Shown: in pieces, positions 9,976-19,488 of the stretch
Layout of the letters: each line of letters opens with the position of its first letter
Position numbering within the stretch: position 1 is the stretch's first letter
Origin: Thermoplasmata archaeon
GTDB taxonomy: Archaea > Thermoplasmatota > Thermoplasmata > Thermoplasmatales > Thermoplasmataceae
Direction: 5' to 3'
Length of the DNA: 64,000 bases
Assembly (NCBI GenBank): GCA_021794355.1
Contig: JAJYRA010000029.1
Coordinates: 42,496-106,495 of the forward strand
The notes under the pieces: model-generated
What the model saw: the letters and a program-made list of their open reading frames with translations, nothing else
Database searches by the model: none
What the model was told of the DNA's origin: nothing
Translations under genes and position numbers: made by a program

Positions 9976-10524
9976 TCATATTGACCCATAATTTTGATCT
10001 CTTTTAAAGTATTGCACCACGTGTGGTCTTGTGAAATAATACAGGAATACAATTCCGAGTATGGTTCCAACGGGGAAGTTGAAAAGAGAGAGGACGGAAA
10101 ATATCATCATGAGGATTCTTGCCCAGTTCTTTCCGGTTAAAAGGGAAAGGGAAGCGATAAGGAATAGTATCCCTATGAACGCGAATACTATAAATAAGAT
10201 TGGAAACAGAGCACCAAATAAAACACCCATACCTATATCTACAAGTCCTCCAAGGAAGCCTAGTATGGCAAGTATTACAACTCCATCCGGCCTTTCTACC
10301 TGCCTTGGTATGCTTGAAAAATTCGATGACCCACAATTGGAACAAACTGCATTAGAAAACGGATTTCTGGCTCCACAATTAATACAGTATTTCACTCTTT
10401 CTGCATTTCCTATGGGTTGAATTGTTTCTCCGGCATTTCCCGTGGTATTCATCTGGTATCCACAATGATCGCAAAACTCAGCATTATCTGGCACTGCAGC
10501 ACTACAATTAGGACATACTTTCAT
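9976..10524 (-). CDS. Double zinc-ribbon membrane protein
   Basis: The 182-residue product starts with two zinc ribbons: CPNC and CDHC at residues 4-21, then CINC and CSNC at about residues 47-65. These are followed by a linker and three to four transmembrane helices at about residues 80-165. Such proteins are common in archaea and are thought to have cytosolic zinc-binding heads. The function is unknown. It is a single gene flanked by an AT-rich region downstream of L10e on the same strand. Confidence 0.8.
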   Translation of the reverse strand: MKVCPNCSAAVPDNAEFCDHCGYQMNTTGNAGETIQPIGNAERVKYCINCGARNPFSNAVCSNCGSSNFSSIPRQVERPDGVVILAILGFLGGLVDIGMGVLFGALFPILFIVFAFIGILFLIASLSLLTGKNWARILMMIFSVLSLFNFPVGTILGIVFLYYFTRPHVVQYFKRDQNYGSI

Positions 10525-10625
10525 TGGTTAACTCGATACATTTATCAATATATATACTTATGTGTAAAAAAATTATGGATCCAAATGAAAACAAATAGGA
10601 AAATATTGATGACGATAGATTATGT

Positions 10626-11156
10626 TTAAATTCCAATCTTTCCCGCGATCTCTTTACCCTTGGTAATTTCTATCCTGCATGGTGTTGGAAGTTTAATGGA
10701 TGCCTTATGTAGAGCCTCCTTCATCTGTTTTGCCCCTTCTGCAGTTACTTTTGCAACCATGATGATATCATTCGCGTGAACCCTTGCTGCAGTCCCAACT
10801 GGTTTCCCAAAGGCATTTCTCATACCACTGGATATCCTATCTGCTCCAGCTCCTGTTGCCATTTTGTGCTCTCTTATTACATGATGAGGGTATGGCCTGA
10901 TCTGGAAATAGTAATTTTCAAGACCCAGTGACTCACTTACTTTTCTGTTTATGGAAATCCTTGCAGCCTCAAGTGCGCTGTGCCTGATCTGGCAGCTTTC
11001 TTCTGCAATCATCCTGAACTCAATTGGAAAATCCCTTTTCTGGTTACCGTGTGTAAACGTGGTAATTTTCGGGTAAGGGACACCACCCATGAAATCCCTT
11101 CTAGTATATGCGGGACCTGATATTTTAGTATACATTCTTGCTGGCTTTGTTACCAT
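10626..11156 (-). CDS. rpl10e: Ribosomal protein L10e (uL16)
   Basis: Large-subunit ribosomal protein of the L16/L10e family, which contacts the A-site tRNA and 5S rRNA region. The 176-residue length and the sequence are typical of archaea: the MxxKPARMYT start, the Y-T-R-R-D-F segment, the IRPYPHHVIREHKMATGAGADR core and the C-terminal RIEITKG segment. It is transcribed alone, diverging from the MFS gene at 11324. Confidence 0.98.
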   Translation of the reverse strand: MVTKPARMYTKISGPAYTRRDFMGGVPYPKITTFTHGNQKRDFPIEFRMIAEESCQIRHSALEAARISINRKVSESLGLENYYFQIRPYPHHVIREHKMATGAGADRISSGMRNAFGKPVGTAARVHANDIIMVAKVTAEGAKQMKEALHKASIKLPTPCRIEITKGKEIAGKIGI

Positions 11157-11323
11157 TGTAATCTATCTGTAAATACTAAGATGTATAAAAATTGATTGAA
11201 TGTCTGTTCGTTTTTATGCGTCCACGGTGAAATTGGAGCAAGAGAATCTCTGACCTCGTTGCAATAATAGAACTCAATAGATTTCATAGAAAATGGATAA
11301 TAAGATAAACCATATTACCCAGA

Positions 11324-12445
11324 ATGGGAAGATTTTCTGCCAACATTGAAACATCATACATATTTGCTTTCTCAACAGTTTTATTTTCCATGGCTTGGTT
11401 CTGGCTCAGTTTTACCTTTCCACTAAGGCTTGTTTCATTAAATTATAACTATTTCCAGATAGGTGCAATTGGCACTTCTGCATCCATTCCCTTTATTCTC
11501 ATTTCGTACCTTTACAGGAAATCAAAGAAGGTACATTTGAACCTGGCCCTGAAGCTACCCTTTTTGGTCATGATTGTAGGTTCCCTTCTCCTTCTTTTGG
11601 GAAACGATAAAAATTCAATTTATATAGGTATAATAGTTTTCACAGGGTTTTTCCAGAGTATGTGGTGGATTTCAGCGGAAATTGAAACGGGCCTTCTCGA
11701 TCGTGAGGGTATGGCAGAAAAATATTCTGCAGCATGGGCTATTCCCACAGGGATCTTTCCACTTTTCTCAGGGCTTATGCTTCAATATATTGGATTTTAT
11801 TCCGTTTATATAATTGTCCTTCTGCTATCAATAATTGGATTTTTCATTCAACCGATTGATTCAATGGAAAGGGTAAAAAGAAAGGCCAGCAGAAGGATCA
11901 ATTACAGGCTTATAGTCCCAATGTCTTTCACAGGAGTGGGTATGGGATTTATCACTTTTGTCGTTGTGCCCATAATCAGACACAGCAACTATTCCTATCT
12001 CCTCATAGGATTTTTGCTAACAATATACTGGGTTATGTTTGCAATTGGATCCATTTACGCAAATTTCACGCACATAAAGGATCAGAGAGTATTTTCCATA
12101 CTTTCCTGCCTCCTTTCAGCATTCCCTATTATATTGATATTTGGATTCAATATCTTCCTGCTGGCCATTTCGCTGGCAATGTCAGGATTTGGAGGTAGCA
12201 TGGGATTCTCAAAAATTCTCAGTTATGTCAATAAAACTGAGAGCCCCAGAGATGGGGTCTTTTTTTATGAAAGCTTCTTCTCCTTTGGATTTATTACTGG
12301 CACTTTCCTTGGAGGTTTCCTTGCCTTTTATGTAAATATATATCTTGCATTGATCGTTTTCTTACCGGCCATTTTATACTCAATTTACCTGTCCCTATGG
12401 AGAGAACTAGATCCTATAATTTTTGTTCCTTCCAACCCTGAATGA
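11324..12445 (+). CDS. Major facilitator superfamily transporter
   Basis: Integral membrane protein of 373 residues with about 11-12 hydrophobic helices in two halves, separated by a basic loop near residues 183-195 (ERVKRKASRR), as in MFS carriers. The substrate is not identifiable. Its 3' end overlaps the convergent gene at 12407-13531 by 39 nt, so the two transcripts share antisense ends. Confidence 0.8.
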   Translation: MGRFSANIETSYIFAFSTVLFSMAWFWLSFTFPLRLVSLNYNYFQIGAIGTSASIPFILISYLYRKSKKVHLNLALKLPFLVMIVGSLLLLLGNDKNSIYIGIIVFTGFFQSMWWISAEIETGLLDREGMAEKYSAAWAIPTGIFPLFSGLMLQYIGFYSVYIIVLLLSIIGFFIQPIDSMERVKRKASRRINYRLIVPMSFTGVGMGFITFVVVPIIRHSNYSYLLIGFLLTIYWVMFAIGSIYANFTHIKDQRVFSILSCLLSAFPIILIFGFNIFLLAISLAMSGFGGSMGFSKILSYVNKTESPRDGVFFYESFFSFGFITGTFLGGFLAFYVNIYLALIVFLPAILYSIYLSLWRELDPIIFVPSNPE

Positions 12446-13531
12446 CTGAAATTCTGTCTCCTTGCCGGTCCATATACTTTTGCATTTTTTACATTCCAAA
12501 TCGCCTGAATTCTTAATGTAAAACTCCACGGAATCACAGTGCGGACAAACTCCCCTTATGAAGAGCTGTTCGGGAATGTTCCTGGAATCTACTAGGACAT
12601 TCTTGTTTTGGCCTGACTTCGGATTCTTGAATTGCTCACCCTGAACCCTATTCGTTTGACCCGATTCCTCACCAGCACTTTCGCTTTGAGATTCAGGCTT
12701 TGCCCTTGCAGGAATATTTGAACTGAAGAATATACTGGTAATGAACCCCAAAAATGCAAATACAAGGATGAGAATGGGATATGCAATTCCTGTCACAGAT
12801 TTTAGTACCAATTCTATGGAACCTGACCCGAATGAAAGAAAAACCAGAAAAATAGATAATAATATACCATACCGCTTTGCGAAAATGAACAAAATTGTGA
12901 AAATTAAGAAAAAGAATAGAAACTCATAACCTGTAAAACCATAGAAGATGTAAAAGAAAAAAGCCGCTATGGCAGCCGGAACCAACGTGTATGCATATTT
13001 GAATAAATCCTGTTCCCTATCTCCATCAATGAATGAAGAGAATATGGATGAAGAATTGGAATGGATCAATGGAACAAAAAACAGGGAAAGGATGATCAGG
13101 AGAAGGGATGTGATTATAACAACCTGCTCATAATAGGCAGCTAGACCATATATACCCACGAGTCTGTCAATATGTGGTACCGGTGGGGTGATTGAGGATA
13201 GAAGGGAAAGCATGAGGAATATGAAAAGGAAGCCCTGGGCCACCGGAACTTTTGAAAAACTTCCAGTTTTTGATGGTGTTGTATCGGCCCTGTGAACATA
13301 ATGAACCACCGTCACGATACCCAACAACAACGAGCCCATGGTGGTTATAAGGAAAGTAATTTTCACATTTACCAAAATAAAAAATAAGGAATCCACAGCA
13401 TACTTTGTAAATAAGGGCTCTCCAGAAAGCAAATATTTTGAATATAGGGCCATTGTTACCATTATTGTTAAAACAGCTATGATGGAAGCTATAAAAATCT
13501 CCACAGTGTTTAAGACCCTCTTTATTTCCAT
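12407..13531 (-). CDS. Membrane protein with C-terminal zinc ribbon
   Basis: The 374-residue product has about eight transmembrane helices in residues 10-285, a polar linker rich in Ser, Glu and Gln, and a C-terminal zinc ribbon made of CPHC and CKKC around residues 330-352. The architecture is the reverse of the ribbon-first protein at 9976-10524. No function is recognisable. The gene is convergent with the MFS gene, and its stop lies inside that gene. Confidence 0.78.
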   Translation of the reverse strand: MEIKRVLNTVEIFIASIIAVLTIMVTMALYSKYLLSGEPLFTKYAVDSLFFILVNVKITFLITTMGSLLLGIVTVVHYVHRADTTPSKTGSFSKVPVAQGFLFIFLMLSLLSSITPPVPHIDRLVGIYGLAAYYEQVVIITSLLLIILSLFFVPLIHSNSSSIFSSFIDGDREQDLFKYAYTLVPAAIAAFFFYIFYGFTGYEFLFFFLIFTILFIFAKRYGILLSIFLVFLSFGSGSIELVLKSVTGIAYPILILVFAFLGFITSIFFSSNIPARAKPESQSESAGEESGQTNRVQGEQFKNPKSGQNKNVLVDSRNIPEQLFIRGVCPHCDSVEFYIKNSGDLECKKCKSIWTGKETEFQSFRVGRNKNYRI

Positions 13532-13591
13532 TGTTTGAAATCGCTCTTAAGATAATAAATGTAACCCGGGTCAAAAATTAAGATTTGAATC

Positions 13592-14305
13592 TTATTGAAG
13601 GGAGAGATTAACTCTTGTTCCAACTTTTCCCTTTATGAGATTCGTTTTGAGCTTGATCTGTCCAACTTCCTTTGTATTCTTAACCAAAGTTCCCATTTCA
13701 AGCTGTTCCGGAAGGCCTTTTATCTTCGCCACCCTCAATGTTGGAATATCAGGAACCTTTCCCTTGATTGAAGCCATCAATTCGCTGTTTTTCATGAACT
13801 CATCCCTGCTCATGCTAACATATTCAACTTCCACTTCGCTTTTCAATAACTCATTCGTTTCATTCTCCAGCTGTCTTACCTTTTCCTCGGATATGTCATC
13901 TATTTCCAGATCTATCCAGGCATAGTCTTCATAGGTCTGATTTATTCTGTGAGGGGCGGAAAAATCTTTATACGCGAGACCTGCAAGTACCCTCAGTGCT
14001 GTCCTGAATTTCATATGGTTATATCTTGTGCTCCAGTCTACAACCTCCTTAATGGTCTTTCCCTTGCTGTCTGCTGGATATGTATCATGAGAGATCAGGT
14101 GAACCCCATCTCCATCGTCCCAGACATCTATAATCTCAAATTCCTTTCCATCTATGATTATCTTTCCTTTATCGTTGGGCTGGCCGTATGATGTTGGGTA
14201 CAGTATGCTATCATCAACGATTATATCCGTAAATTCGTTGAAAGTAACGTTTCCTTCCCACTCCACCCTATAAGCATCTTCAAGATATCTGTGTATTGTT
14301 GGCAT
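13592..14305 (-). CDS. AlaX-like tRNA-editing-domain protein lacking zinc ligands
   Basis: Homologue of AlaX, the free-standing editing domain that deacylates mischarged Ser-tRNA(Ala). The N-terminal beta-barrel and the second domain align by eye (R-Y-N-H-M-K-F-R-T-A-L near residues 94-104, and G-T-L-V-K-N-T-K-E-V-G near 205-215). The canonical zinc ligands are gone: the HTAxH pair is R101 and R105, and the CGGTH motif reads E203-M-G-T-L207. The protein is otherwise full length (237 residues) with an intact frame, so it is unlikely to be a random pseudogene. It may have lost hydrolytic activity or use a different mechanism. The loss of ligands is seen; the consequence is inference. Confidence 0.82.
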   Translation of the reverse strand: MPTIHRYLEDAYRVEWEGNVTFNEFTDIIVDDSILYPTSYGQPNDKGKIIIDGKEFEIIDVWDDGDGVHLISHDTYPADSKGKTIKEVVDWSTRYNHMKFRTALRVLAGLAYKDFSAPHRINQTYEDYAWIDLEIDDISEEKVRQLENETNELLKSEVEVEYVSMSRDEFMKNSELMASIKGKVPDIPTLRVAKIKGLPEQLEMGTLVKNTKEVGQIKLKTNLIKGKVGTRVNLSLQ

Positions 14306-14419
14306 ATGGATGGAGATTACATATTACATAAATCCTTTATCTTTTTGGCTTGGCTTTTAGCATATCAAGTACTCTAAATCATTGCAATTAATATATATGG
14401 GTTCAGTCTTACCAATCGC

Positions 14420-15700
14420 TTGAAGGACGAAAAGTTGGAATTTATTTACAGGCTTAAACGGGAAGGAGTAAAATATGATCTTTCATTGATGAAAGAATTT
14501 GATGCTCATTACGAATTTCCACACAGTTCCTACAAAATGGTTCACATAACTGGTTCCAATGGAAAGGGATCCGTTTCAAACATGATATTTAATGTGCTTA
14601 GACTGAGCGGCAAAACTGGACTTTATACATCACCCCATCTGGTCAATTTCAATGAGAGGATTTTTCTTCAGGACAACGCCATAAGCGATGCCGAAATTGA
14701 AAAATACATGGAAATGTACAGGGAATATATAGAAAAGGGCCTCAAATCAAGGAGAAATCCAACCTTCTTTGAAGTCACCACAGAGATGGCATTTCAATAT
14801 TTCAAGGATCATAGGGCAGATTATGCATCCATAGAAGTTGGCCTCGGTGGCAGACTGGATTCGACTAACGTTATAACTCCGGTTGTTTCAGTAATTACTA
14901 GGATCAGTTATGAACACACGGATCGACTTGGCACAACCCTTCAGGAGATAGCAGGGGAAAAGGGGGGAATTATCAAGGATAATATTCCAGTTGTTACAGG
15001 AGAGGAAAAGGATGAACCGCTCAGAACCCTGAAGAAGATTGCAGAAAAGAGAAATAGTAAATTCATAAGAAGTATGGATTATACAAAAGTTACAGGAAAA
15101 AGATTAAGGGACGATGGGACCACTGCGTGGATACGAACACCAACAGAAGAATATAATATAGAACTAAAGCTTATTGGGAATTTCCAGCTGGATAATGCCC
15201 GCACTTCCATTGCAGCTCTGGAAATAATGAACGAAAATATAAGAAAGGAACAGGTAGAAAGAGGTTTGAGCAATGCCAGATGGCCGGGAAGAATGGATGT
15301 TGTTCGCATAAATCCTCTTGTTATCCTGGATTCAAGCCACAATCCATCAGCTGCTCAGACACTGTCAAAGGCCATCAGGGATATATACACAAAAAAACCA
15401 ATACTTGTGGTGGGGATGCTATCAGACAAGGATCATTTTTCATATTTTCAGAATATAGCAAACTGTTCAGATCACATTATTTTAACAACGCCTGAAGAGC
15501 CGGATAGGAAAATGGACCCCATGAAACTAAAACCCATGGCTGAAAAGATATTCAAACAGGTTGAAGTTGTGGAGGATCCCCTGGAGGCCTACAAGATGGC
15601 AACAGAGTTGTCAGATTTTGTTCTTGTTACGGGTTCAATGTATCTTGTGGGTGTTATAAGTAGATTCCTTGGGGAGGATATGACACCTTTCCGGAACTAA
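14420..15700 (+). CDS. folC: Folylpolyglutamate/dihydrofolate synthase
   Basis: Mur-ligase-family enzyme that adds glutamate to folate-type coenzymes. The ATP-binding loop TGSNGKGS lies at residues 44-51, followed by TSPHLVNFNERI, the metal-binding segment VGLGGRLDSTNV, and the ligase C-domain with DSSHNPSA and TGSMYLVG. At 426 residues it is of normal length. The start is TTG at 14420; the first ATG in frame would cut into the conserved N-terminal helix. Whether it acts on folate or an archaeal pterin cannot be decided here. Confidence 0.9.
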   Translation: MKDEKLEFIYRLKREGVKYDLSLMKEFDAHYEFPHSSYKMVHITGSNGKGSVSNMIFNVLRLSGKTGLYTSPHLVNFNERIFLQDNAISDAEIEKYMEMYREYIEKGLKSRRNPTFFEVTTEMAFQYFKDHRADYASIEVGLGGRLDSTNVITPVVSVITRISYEHTDRLGTTLQEIAGEKGGIIKDNIPVVTGEEKDEPLRTLKKIAEKRNSKFIRSMDYTKVTGKRLRDDGTTAWIRTPTEEYNIELKLIGNFQLDNARTSIAALEIMNENIRKEQVERGLSNARWPGRMDVVRINPLVILDSSHNPSAAQTLSKAIRDIYTKKPILVVGMLSDKDHFSYFQNIANCSDHIILTTPEEPDRKMDPMKLKPMAEKIFKQVEVVEDPLEAYKMATELSDFVLVTGSMYLVGVISRFLGEDMTPFRN

Positions 15701-15749
15701 ACCAATTTGTGATCAGGTATGTAATCAGTTTGGTATTAAAAATGCTTTT

Positions 15750-17012
15750 ATGGTAGGCAAGATTAGGAGAGTTTACGGTGATAAGGTGAATCCATTTGAT
15801 AAATATGAAGTTCAAAATATATCTCTAAAGGGCGATTTATCCATACTTTCGGCCATACATCAACCTGAAGAATTTCCCCACAGAGATGAACAGATTAACA
15901 TAATGGTGGCTTCACTCAGTGGGATAATGAGGGGGTTTTCTTCAAATAATATTCTTGTGTATGGTAAAACGGGTACTGGTAAAACTTCCATTACCAGATA
16001 TGTAACAGGTATGTTAAAGGAGAAGATTGGGGACAGGATAACGGCCTGTTACGTTAACTGCCAGACCTATGATTCCCCATATTCAATCCTTATTAATATA
16101 GCGAAAAGTTTTCCAGGCAGCGATAATATTCCACCCTCGGGCTGGACACTGGATAGGATCTATGATGAATTGGTGAATAAAATAAAGGGAAGCAAAAAAA
16201 CCCTGATCCTTACACTTGACGAAATAGATAAACTTGTTGAAAAGAATGGTGGAGATTCCCTGTACATTATCCTGAAATTGATGGGAGAGGATGTCGGAAT
16301 TGGTGGCACTATTATAGGAATTACCAACGATTCATCCTTCTACGAGAAGTTAGATCCAAGGGTGAAGAGCAGGATGAGCAGAGAATCGGTTATGTTCACC
16401 CCCTATAATGCGGACCAACTGAAGGATATTCTTCGTCCCAGAGTGGAAAAGGTGTTGTACAAGGAAAATTACGATGAGGCTGCCATAGGATTGTGTGCGG
16501 CCATTGGGGCAAGGGAACATGGGGATGCACGAAAGGCCATTGATCTTATGAGAATATCCATTGAAATGGCCGTAAGGGAAAGTGCCATAAAAATTAACGT
16601 TGATCACGTTTACAGGGCAAGGGATACCATGGAAATTGATGTGATTAGGGAAACAGTAAAAACCCTGCCAATTCATTCTAAAATAGTTCTTATGGCAGTG
16701 ATAGTTTGCGGTGAGAGACATCCAAACTCTGCGACCACCGGTGAGGTTTCAAGCCTCTATTCAGATCTCTGTAGAGAAGTGGGAATACAGCCTTTAACTT
16801 CCAGAAGAGTGAGTGATTATATATCAGATCTTGAAGATTTTGGAATGATCAACACGACCGTAAAGAGTCTGGGGAGGTACGGAAGGACGAGATACATAAG
16901 AATTACGGGAAGGGAAAATGACCTCAAGAGATTTATCTTGGAAGATCAGGAGCTGGAACCCCTGAAGAACATAAAGAATACGAAACAGTTCAGGCTTGAC
17001 GAAAATATTTAA
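15750..17012 (+). CDS. cdc6: Replication initiator Orc1/Cdc6
   Basis: Origin-recognition AAA+ ATPase. Walker A (GKTGTGKT) is at residues 72-79 and Walker B (LTLDEID) at 154-160 with D157 and E158. The sensor region follows and a winged-helix DNA-binding domain occupies about residues 320-410. It lies 49 nt after folC. Archaeal origins often sit beside this gene, but I did not find convincing ORB-type repeats in the short upstream gap or next to the stop, so no origin is annotated. Confidence 0.97.
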   Translation: MVGKIRRVYGDKVNPFDKYEVQNISLKGDLSILSAIHQPEEFPHRDEQINIMVASLSGIMRGFSSNNILVYGKTGTGKTSITRYVTGMLKEKIGDRITACYVNCQTYDSPYSILINIAKSFPGSDNIPPSGWTLDRIYDELVNKIKGSKKTLILTLDEIDKLVEKNGGDSLYIILKLMGEDVGIGGTIIGITNDSSFYEKLDPRVKSRMSRESVMFTPYNADQLKDILRPRVEKVLYKENYDEAAIGLCAAIGAREHGDARKAIDLMRISIEMAVRESAIKINVDHVYRARDTMEIDVIRETVKTLPIHSKIVLMAVIVCGERHPNSATTGEVSSLYSDLCREVGIQPLTSRRVSDYISDLEDFGMINTTVKSLGRYGRTRYIRITGRENDLKRFILEDQELEPLKNIKNTKQFRLDENI

Positions 17013-17025
17013 GATTTTAAGTTAC

Positions 17026-17727
17026 TCAAAGATCCAGATTCTGCCCCACTTTCATCACGTGTACCTTTGCTTTTGAACCACTTTCGACCAGAGTCTTAAA
17101 AACTTCTGGATTTTGCTGGATGGGCGGAAAAGTGTTATAATGCATTGGGATTGCAACCTTTGGGTGAATCATTTCTACTGCCCTGGCGGCCTCTGCTGGG
17201 GACATGGTGTAATGACCACCAATTGGCAGCAGTGCAATCTCTGGTTTATACATCTTACCAATTAATTCCATATCCATGAAAACACCTGTATCACCTGCGT
17301 GATACAGTGTCCTGCCATCCATCTCTATTATCATTCCACCTGGATTTCCCGCATACTTACCATCGTATGATGATGAATGAAGTGCAGGTACTGCGGTTAT
17401 TTTGACACCATTAATATTTACTGAACCGCTGAAATTTATGTCGTGGATTTCAAGGGATTCCTCCTTTTCCTTGAGCAACCATGCAAGTTCCACCATTGTT
17501 ACAATGGGTGCTTTATTCTTTTTTGCTATAAACAGGGCATCTCCAACATGATCCCCATGACCGTGGGTAACAACAATCACATCGGCCTGTACATCCTCCT
17601 TCTTTTTCTGTGCAACCGGATTTCCCTCCAGGAAAGGGTCTATTATGATCCTCCGGCTTCCGGATATCTCGAAACATGCATGTCCATTCCATTTTACGTT
17701 CAATTTTTTTTCTTCCATAACAACCAA
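17026..17727 (-). CDS. UPF0173 metallo-beta-lactamase-fold hydrolase
   Basis: Metal-dependent hydrolase of the UPF0173 type. The signature H55-x-H57-x-D59-H60 is present, followed by PALHSS, an HAGDTG motif and a late PMHYNTFP motif that supply the remaining metal ligands. The substrate is unknown for the family. The length of 233 residues is usual. The first codons MVVM offer two starts three residues apart. The gene is convergent with cdc6, 13 nt apart. Confidence 0.92.
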   Translation of the reverse strand: MVVMEEKKLNVKWNGHACFEISGSRRIIIDPFLEGNPVAQKKKEDVQADVIVVTHGHGDHVGDALFIAKKNKAPIVTMVELAWLLKEKEESLEIHDINFSGSVNINGVKITAVPALHSSSYDGKYAGNPGGMIIEMDGRTLYHAGDTGVFMDMELIGKMYKPEIALLPIGGHYTMSPAEAARAVEMIHPKVAIPMHYNTFPPIQQNPEVFKTLVESGSKAKVHVMKVGQNLDL

Positions 17728-17794
17728 TGGTTTTTTTTCTTAAAAGTTTTCACATAGAAGTATGTTTTTAATATAGTCAAAACACTACCTCTTA

Positions 17795-18403
17795 TTGATT
17801 TCCGCAATTATAATATTTACCGGGCTTGTACTGGGAATCTCGATGGCAGCTCCTCCGGGACCTGTAATGACCATGATAATGAAAAAATCCCTGAGAAGTG
17901 TGACTTCTGGATTTCTCGTGGGCATGGGGGCGATGACTGCAGACATTATTCTCCTAGCCATTGTTATCTTCCTGAGAAAAATAGTTAACCTGACAAAATT
18001 TGAGCCCATAACCTTCCTCCTCGGAGGGATCTATTTCATTTATCTTGCCCTTAAAATAGGTACGGAACTGAAAAATAAAAATGTTCAAAAGTACCCAGAA
18101 AATGTAAAAGATTTCAGCTATTTTAAGGGATTAATCACAGGAATAGTGAACCCCATGCAGATAGGGTGGTGGCTCACTGCCGGGCTAAGTATTCTCGAGG
18201 CAGAGGGGATTTCTCCATTTTATTTTTTCTATGTGGGGATTGTGATTTATGTTTATTTCCTCTGCCTCCTCATTTATAGATCTCATAAAAAATTTCAGGA
18301 AAGAGTTAGCCTGTTCGTTAACGTCTTTAGTGTGTTTGTGCTTCTTGGATTCGGGGCGTATTTTATTTTCTCATTTTTTACCCTATGGGGTTGGCATTTT
18401 TGA
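17795..18403 (+). CDS. LysE/RhtB-family exporter
   Basis: Membrane protein of 202 residues with six hydrophobic helices. It carries the N-terminal PPGPV motif after helix 1 and a late GIVNPMQIGWW segment that is characteristic of the LysE/RhtB translocator fold. Family members export amino acids; the substrate here is unknown. Translation starts at a TTG at 17795, because no ATG precedes the first helix. An AT-rich promoter-like stretch lies between this and the divergent hydrolase gene. Confidence 0.85.
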   Translation: MISAIIIFTGLVLGISMAAPPGPVMTMIMKKSLRSVTSGFLVGMGAMTADIILLAIVIFLRKIVNLTKFEPITFLLGGIYFIYLALKIGTELKNKNVQKYPENVKDFSYFKGLITGIVNPMQIGWWLTAGLSILEAEGISPFYFFYVGIVIYVYFLCLLIYRSHKKFQERVSLFVNVFSVFVLLGFGAYFIFSFFTLWGWHF

Positions 18404-18439
18404 TGCCTAAATGAAAGAAATTATTATTTAAGACAAACC

Positions 18440-18450
18440 TTTTATATATT
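18440..18450 (+). promoter_or_regulatory. TATA box of pdxS
   Basis: The stretch TTTTATATATT is centred about 29 nt upstream of the pdxS ATG at 18475. That distance matches an archaeal TATA box driving a leaderless or nearly leaderless transcript. Confidence 0.6.
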
Positions 18451-18474
18451 TTTAAGATGTTGCTGAGATAAGAA

Positions 18475-19485
18475 ATGGCTTTAAATATTCAGGATTTGAG
18501 ATTTGGTGAAGAACTTCTTAAGACAGGATTCGCCAAAATGACCAAAGGTGGGGTTATAATGGATGTTACAAATGCAGAGCAGGCACGAATAGCTGAAACC
18601 GCCGGGGCAGTGGCTGTGATGGCCCTAGAAAAGGTACCGGCTGACATCAGGGCACAGGGAGGCGTTGCGAGGATGGCCGATCCGGCAAAAATAAGGGAAA
18701 TAATAGACGCAGTTTCAATCCCCGTAATGGCAAAGGTCAGGATTGGACATGTAACGGAGGCTCTCACACTGGAAGCACTGGGGGTGGATATGCTTGATGA
18801 AAGCGAAGTCCTGACCCCGTCGGATCCATTCTTTCATTTGAATAAGAAGCAGTTAAAAATACCAACTGTGTGTGGTGCAAGGAACATATCCGAGGCTATC
18901 AGAAGAATATTCGAAGGAGCTGCAATGGTCAGAACAAAGGGAGAGGCAGGAACAGGAAATGTGGTAGAAGCCGTGAGACACATACGAATGGTTAACGAAG
19001 GGATCACTCTTATAAAGGGAATGGGAAATAGTGACCTTTCAAGGGTTGCAGAAACCGCTGCTGACACCTATTTGAGATTGAGAAAAGACGTAATGCCGAA
19101 CCTTTTCCTTAAGGAGACAAAAATGGGAAACGATGATGTGTATTATGGTATGAGTATGCAGCAAATACAGGAAGAGATACTTGGGGTAATAAAAGATATC
19201 AAGAAACTTGGAAGGCTGCCTGTTGTAAATTTTGCAGCAGGTGGAGTGGCCACTCCTGCAGATGGGGCCTTGATGATGAAACTCGGAGTGGACGGAGTAT
19301 TCGTTGGAAGTGGGATATTTAAGTCCCCAGATCCCATTAAAATGGCAAGAGCTGTTGTGGAGGCCGTTGAAAACTATGAAGATTATAGGATGATTGGAAA
19401 TGTTTCCACAGGACTATCATCTATGGATGGAAAGGATATCAATGATATCCCTAAGGAGCAGAGGTTAGCTGAAAGGGGAATTTAA
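18475..19485 (+). CDS. pdxS: Pyridoxal 5'-phosphate synthase, PdxS subunit
   Basis: Synthase subunit of the ribose-5-phosphate-dependent vitamin B6 pathway; it condenses a pentose phosphate, a triose phosphate and ammonia. At 336 residues it is slightly long, but motifs are intact: [15 protein letters not shown] near residue 27, [12 protein letters not shown], and MAKVRIGH with K87 as the substrate-binding lysine. The glutaminase partner PdxT is not in this window. The DUF92 gene starts 3 nt downstream and is probably co-transcribed. Confidence 0.97.
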   Translation: MALNIQDLRFGEELLKTGFAKMTKGGVIMDVTNAEQARIAETAGAVAVMALEKVPADIRAQGGVARMADPAKIREIIDAVSIPVMAKVRIGHVTEALTLEALGVDMLDESEVLTPSDPFFHLNKKQLKIPTVCGARNISEAIRRIFEGAAMVRTKGEAGTGNVVEAVRHIRMVNEGITLIKGMGNSDLSRVAETAADTYLRLRKDVMPNLFLKETKMGNDDVYYGMSMQQIQEEILGVIKDIKKLGRLPVVNFAAGGVATPADGALMMKLGVDGVFVGSGIFKSPDPIKMARAVVEAVENYEDYRMIGNVSTGLSSMDGKDINDIPKEQRLAERGI

Positions 19486-19488
19486 GGA

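Noticed and set aside
15690..15760. Replication origin next to cdc6
   Set aside because: The 49-nt gap has no ORB-like repeats or long AT-rich unwinding region, and nothing convincing was found after the gene.
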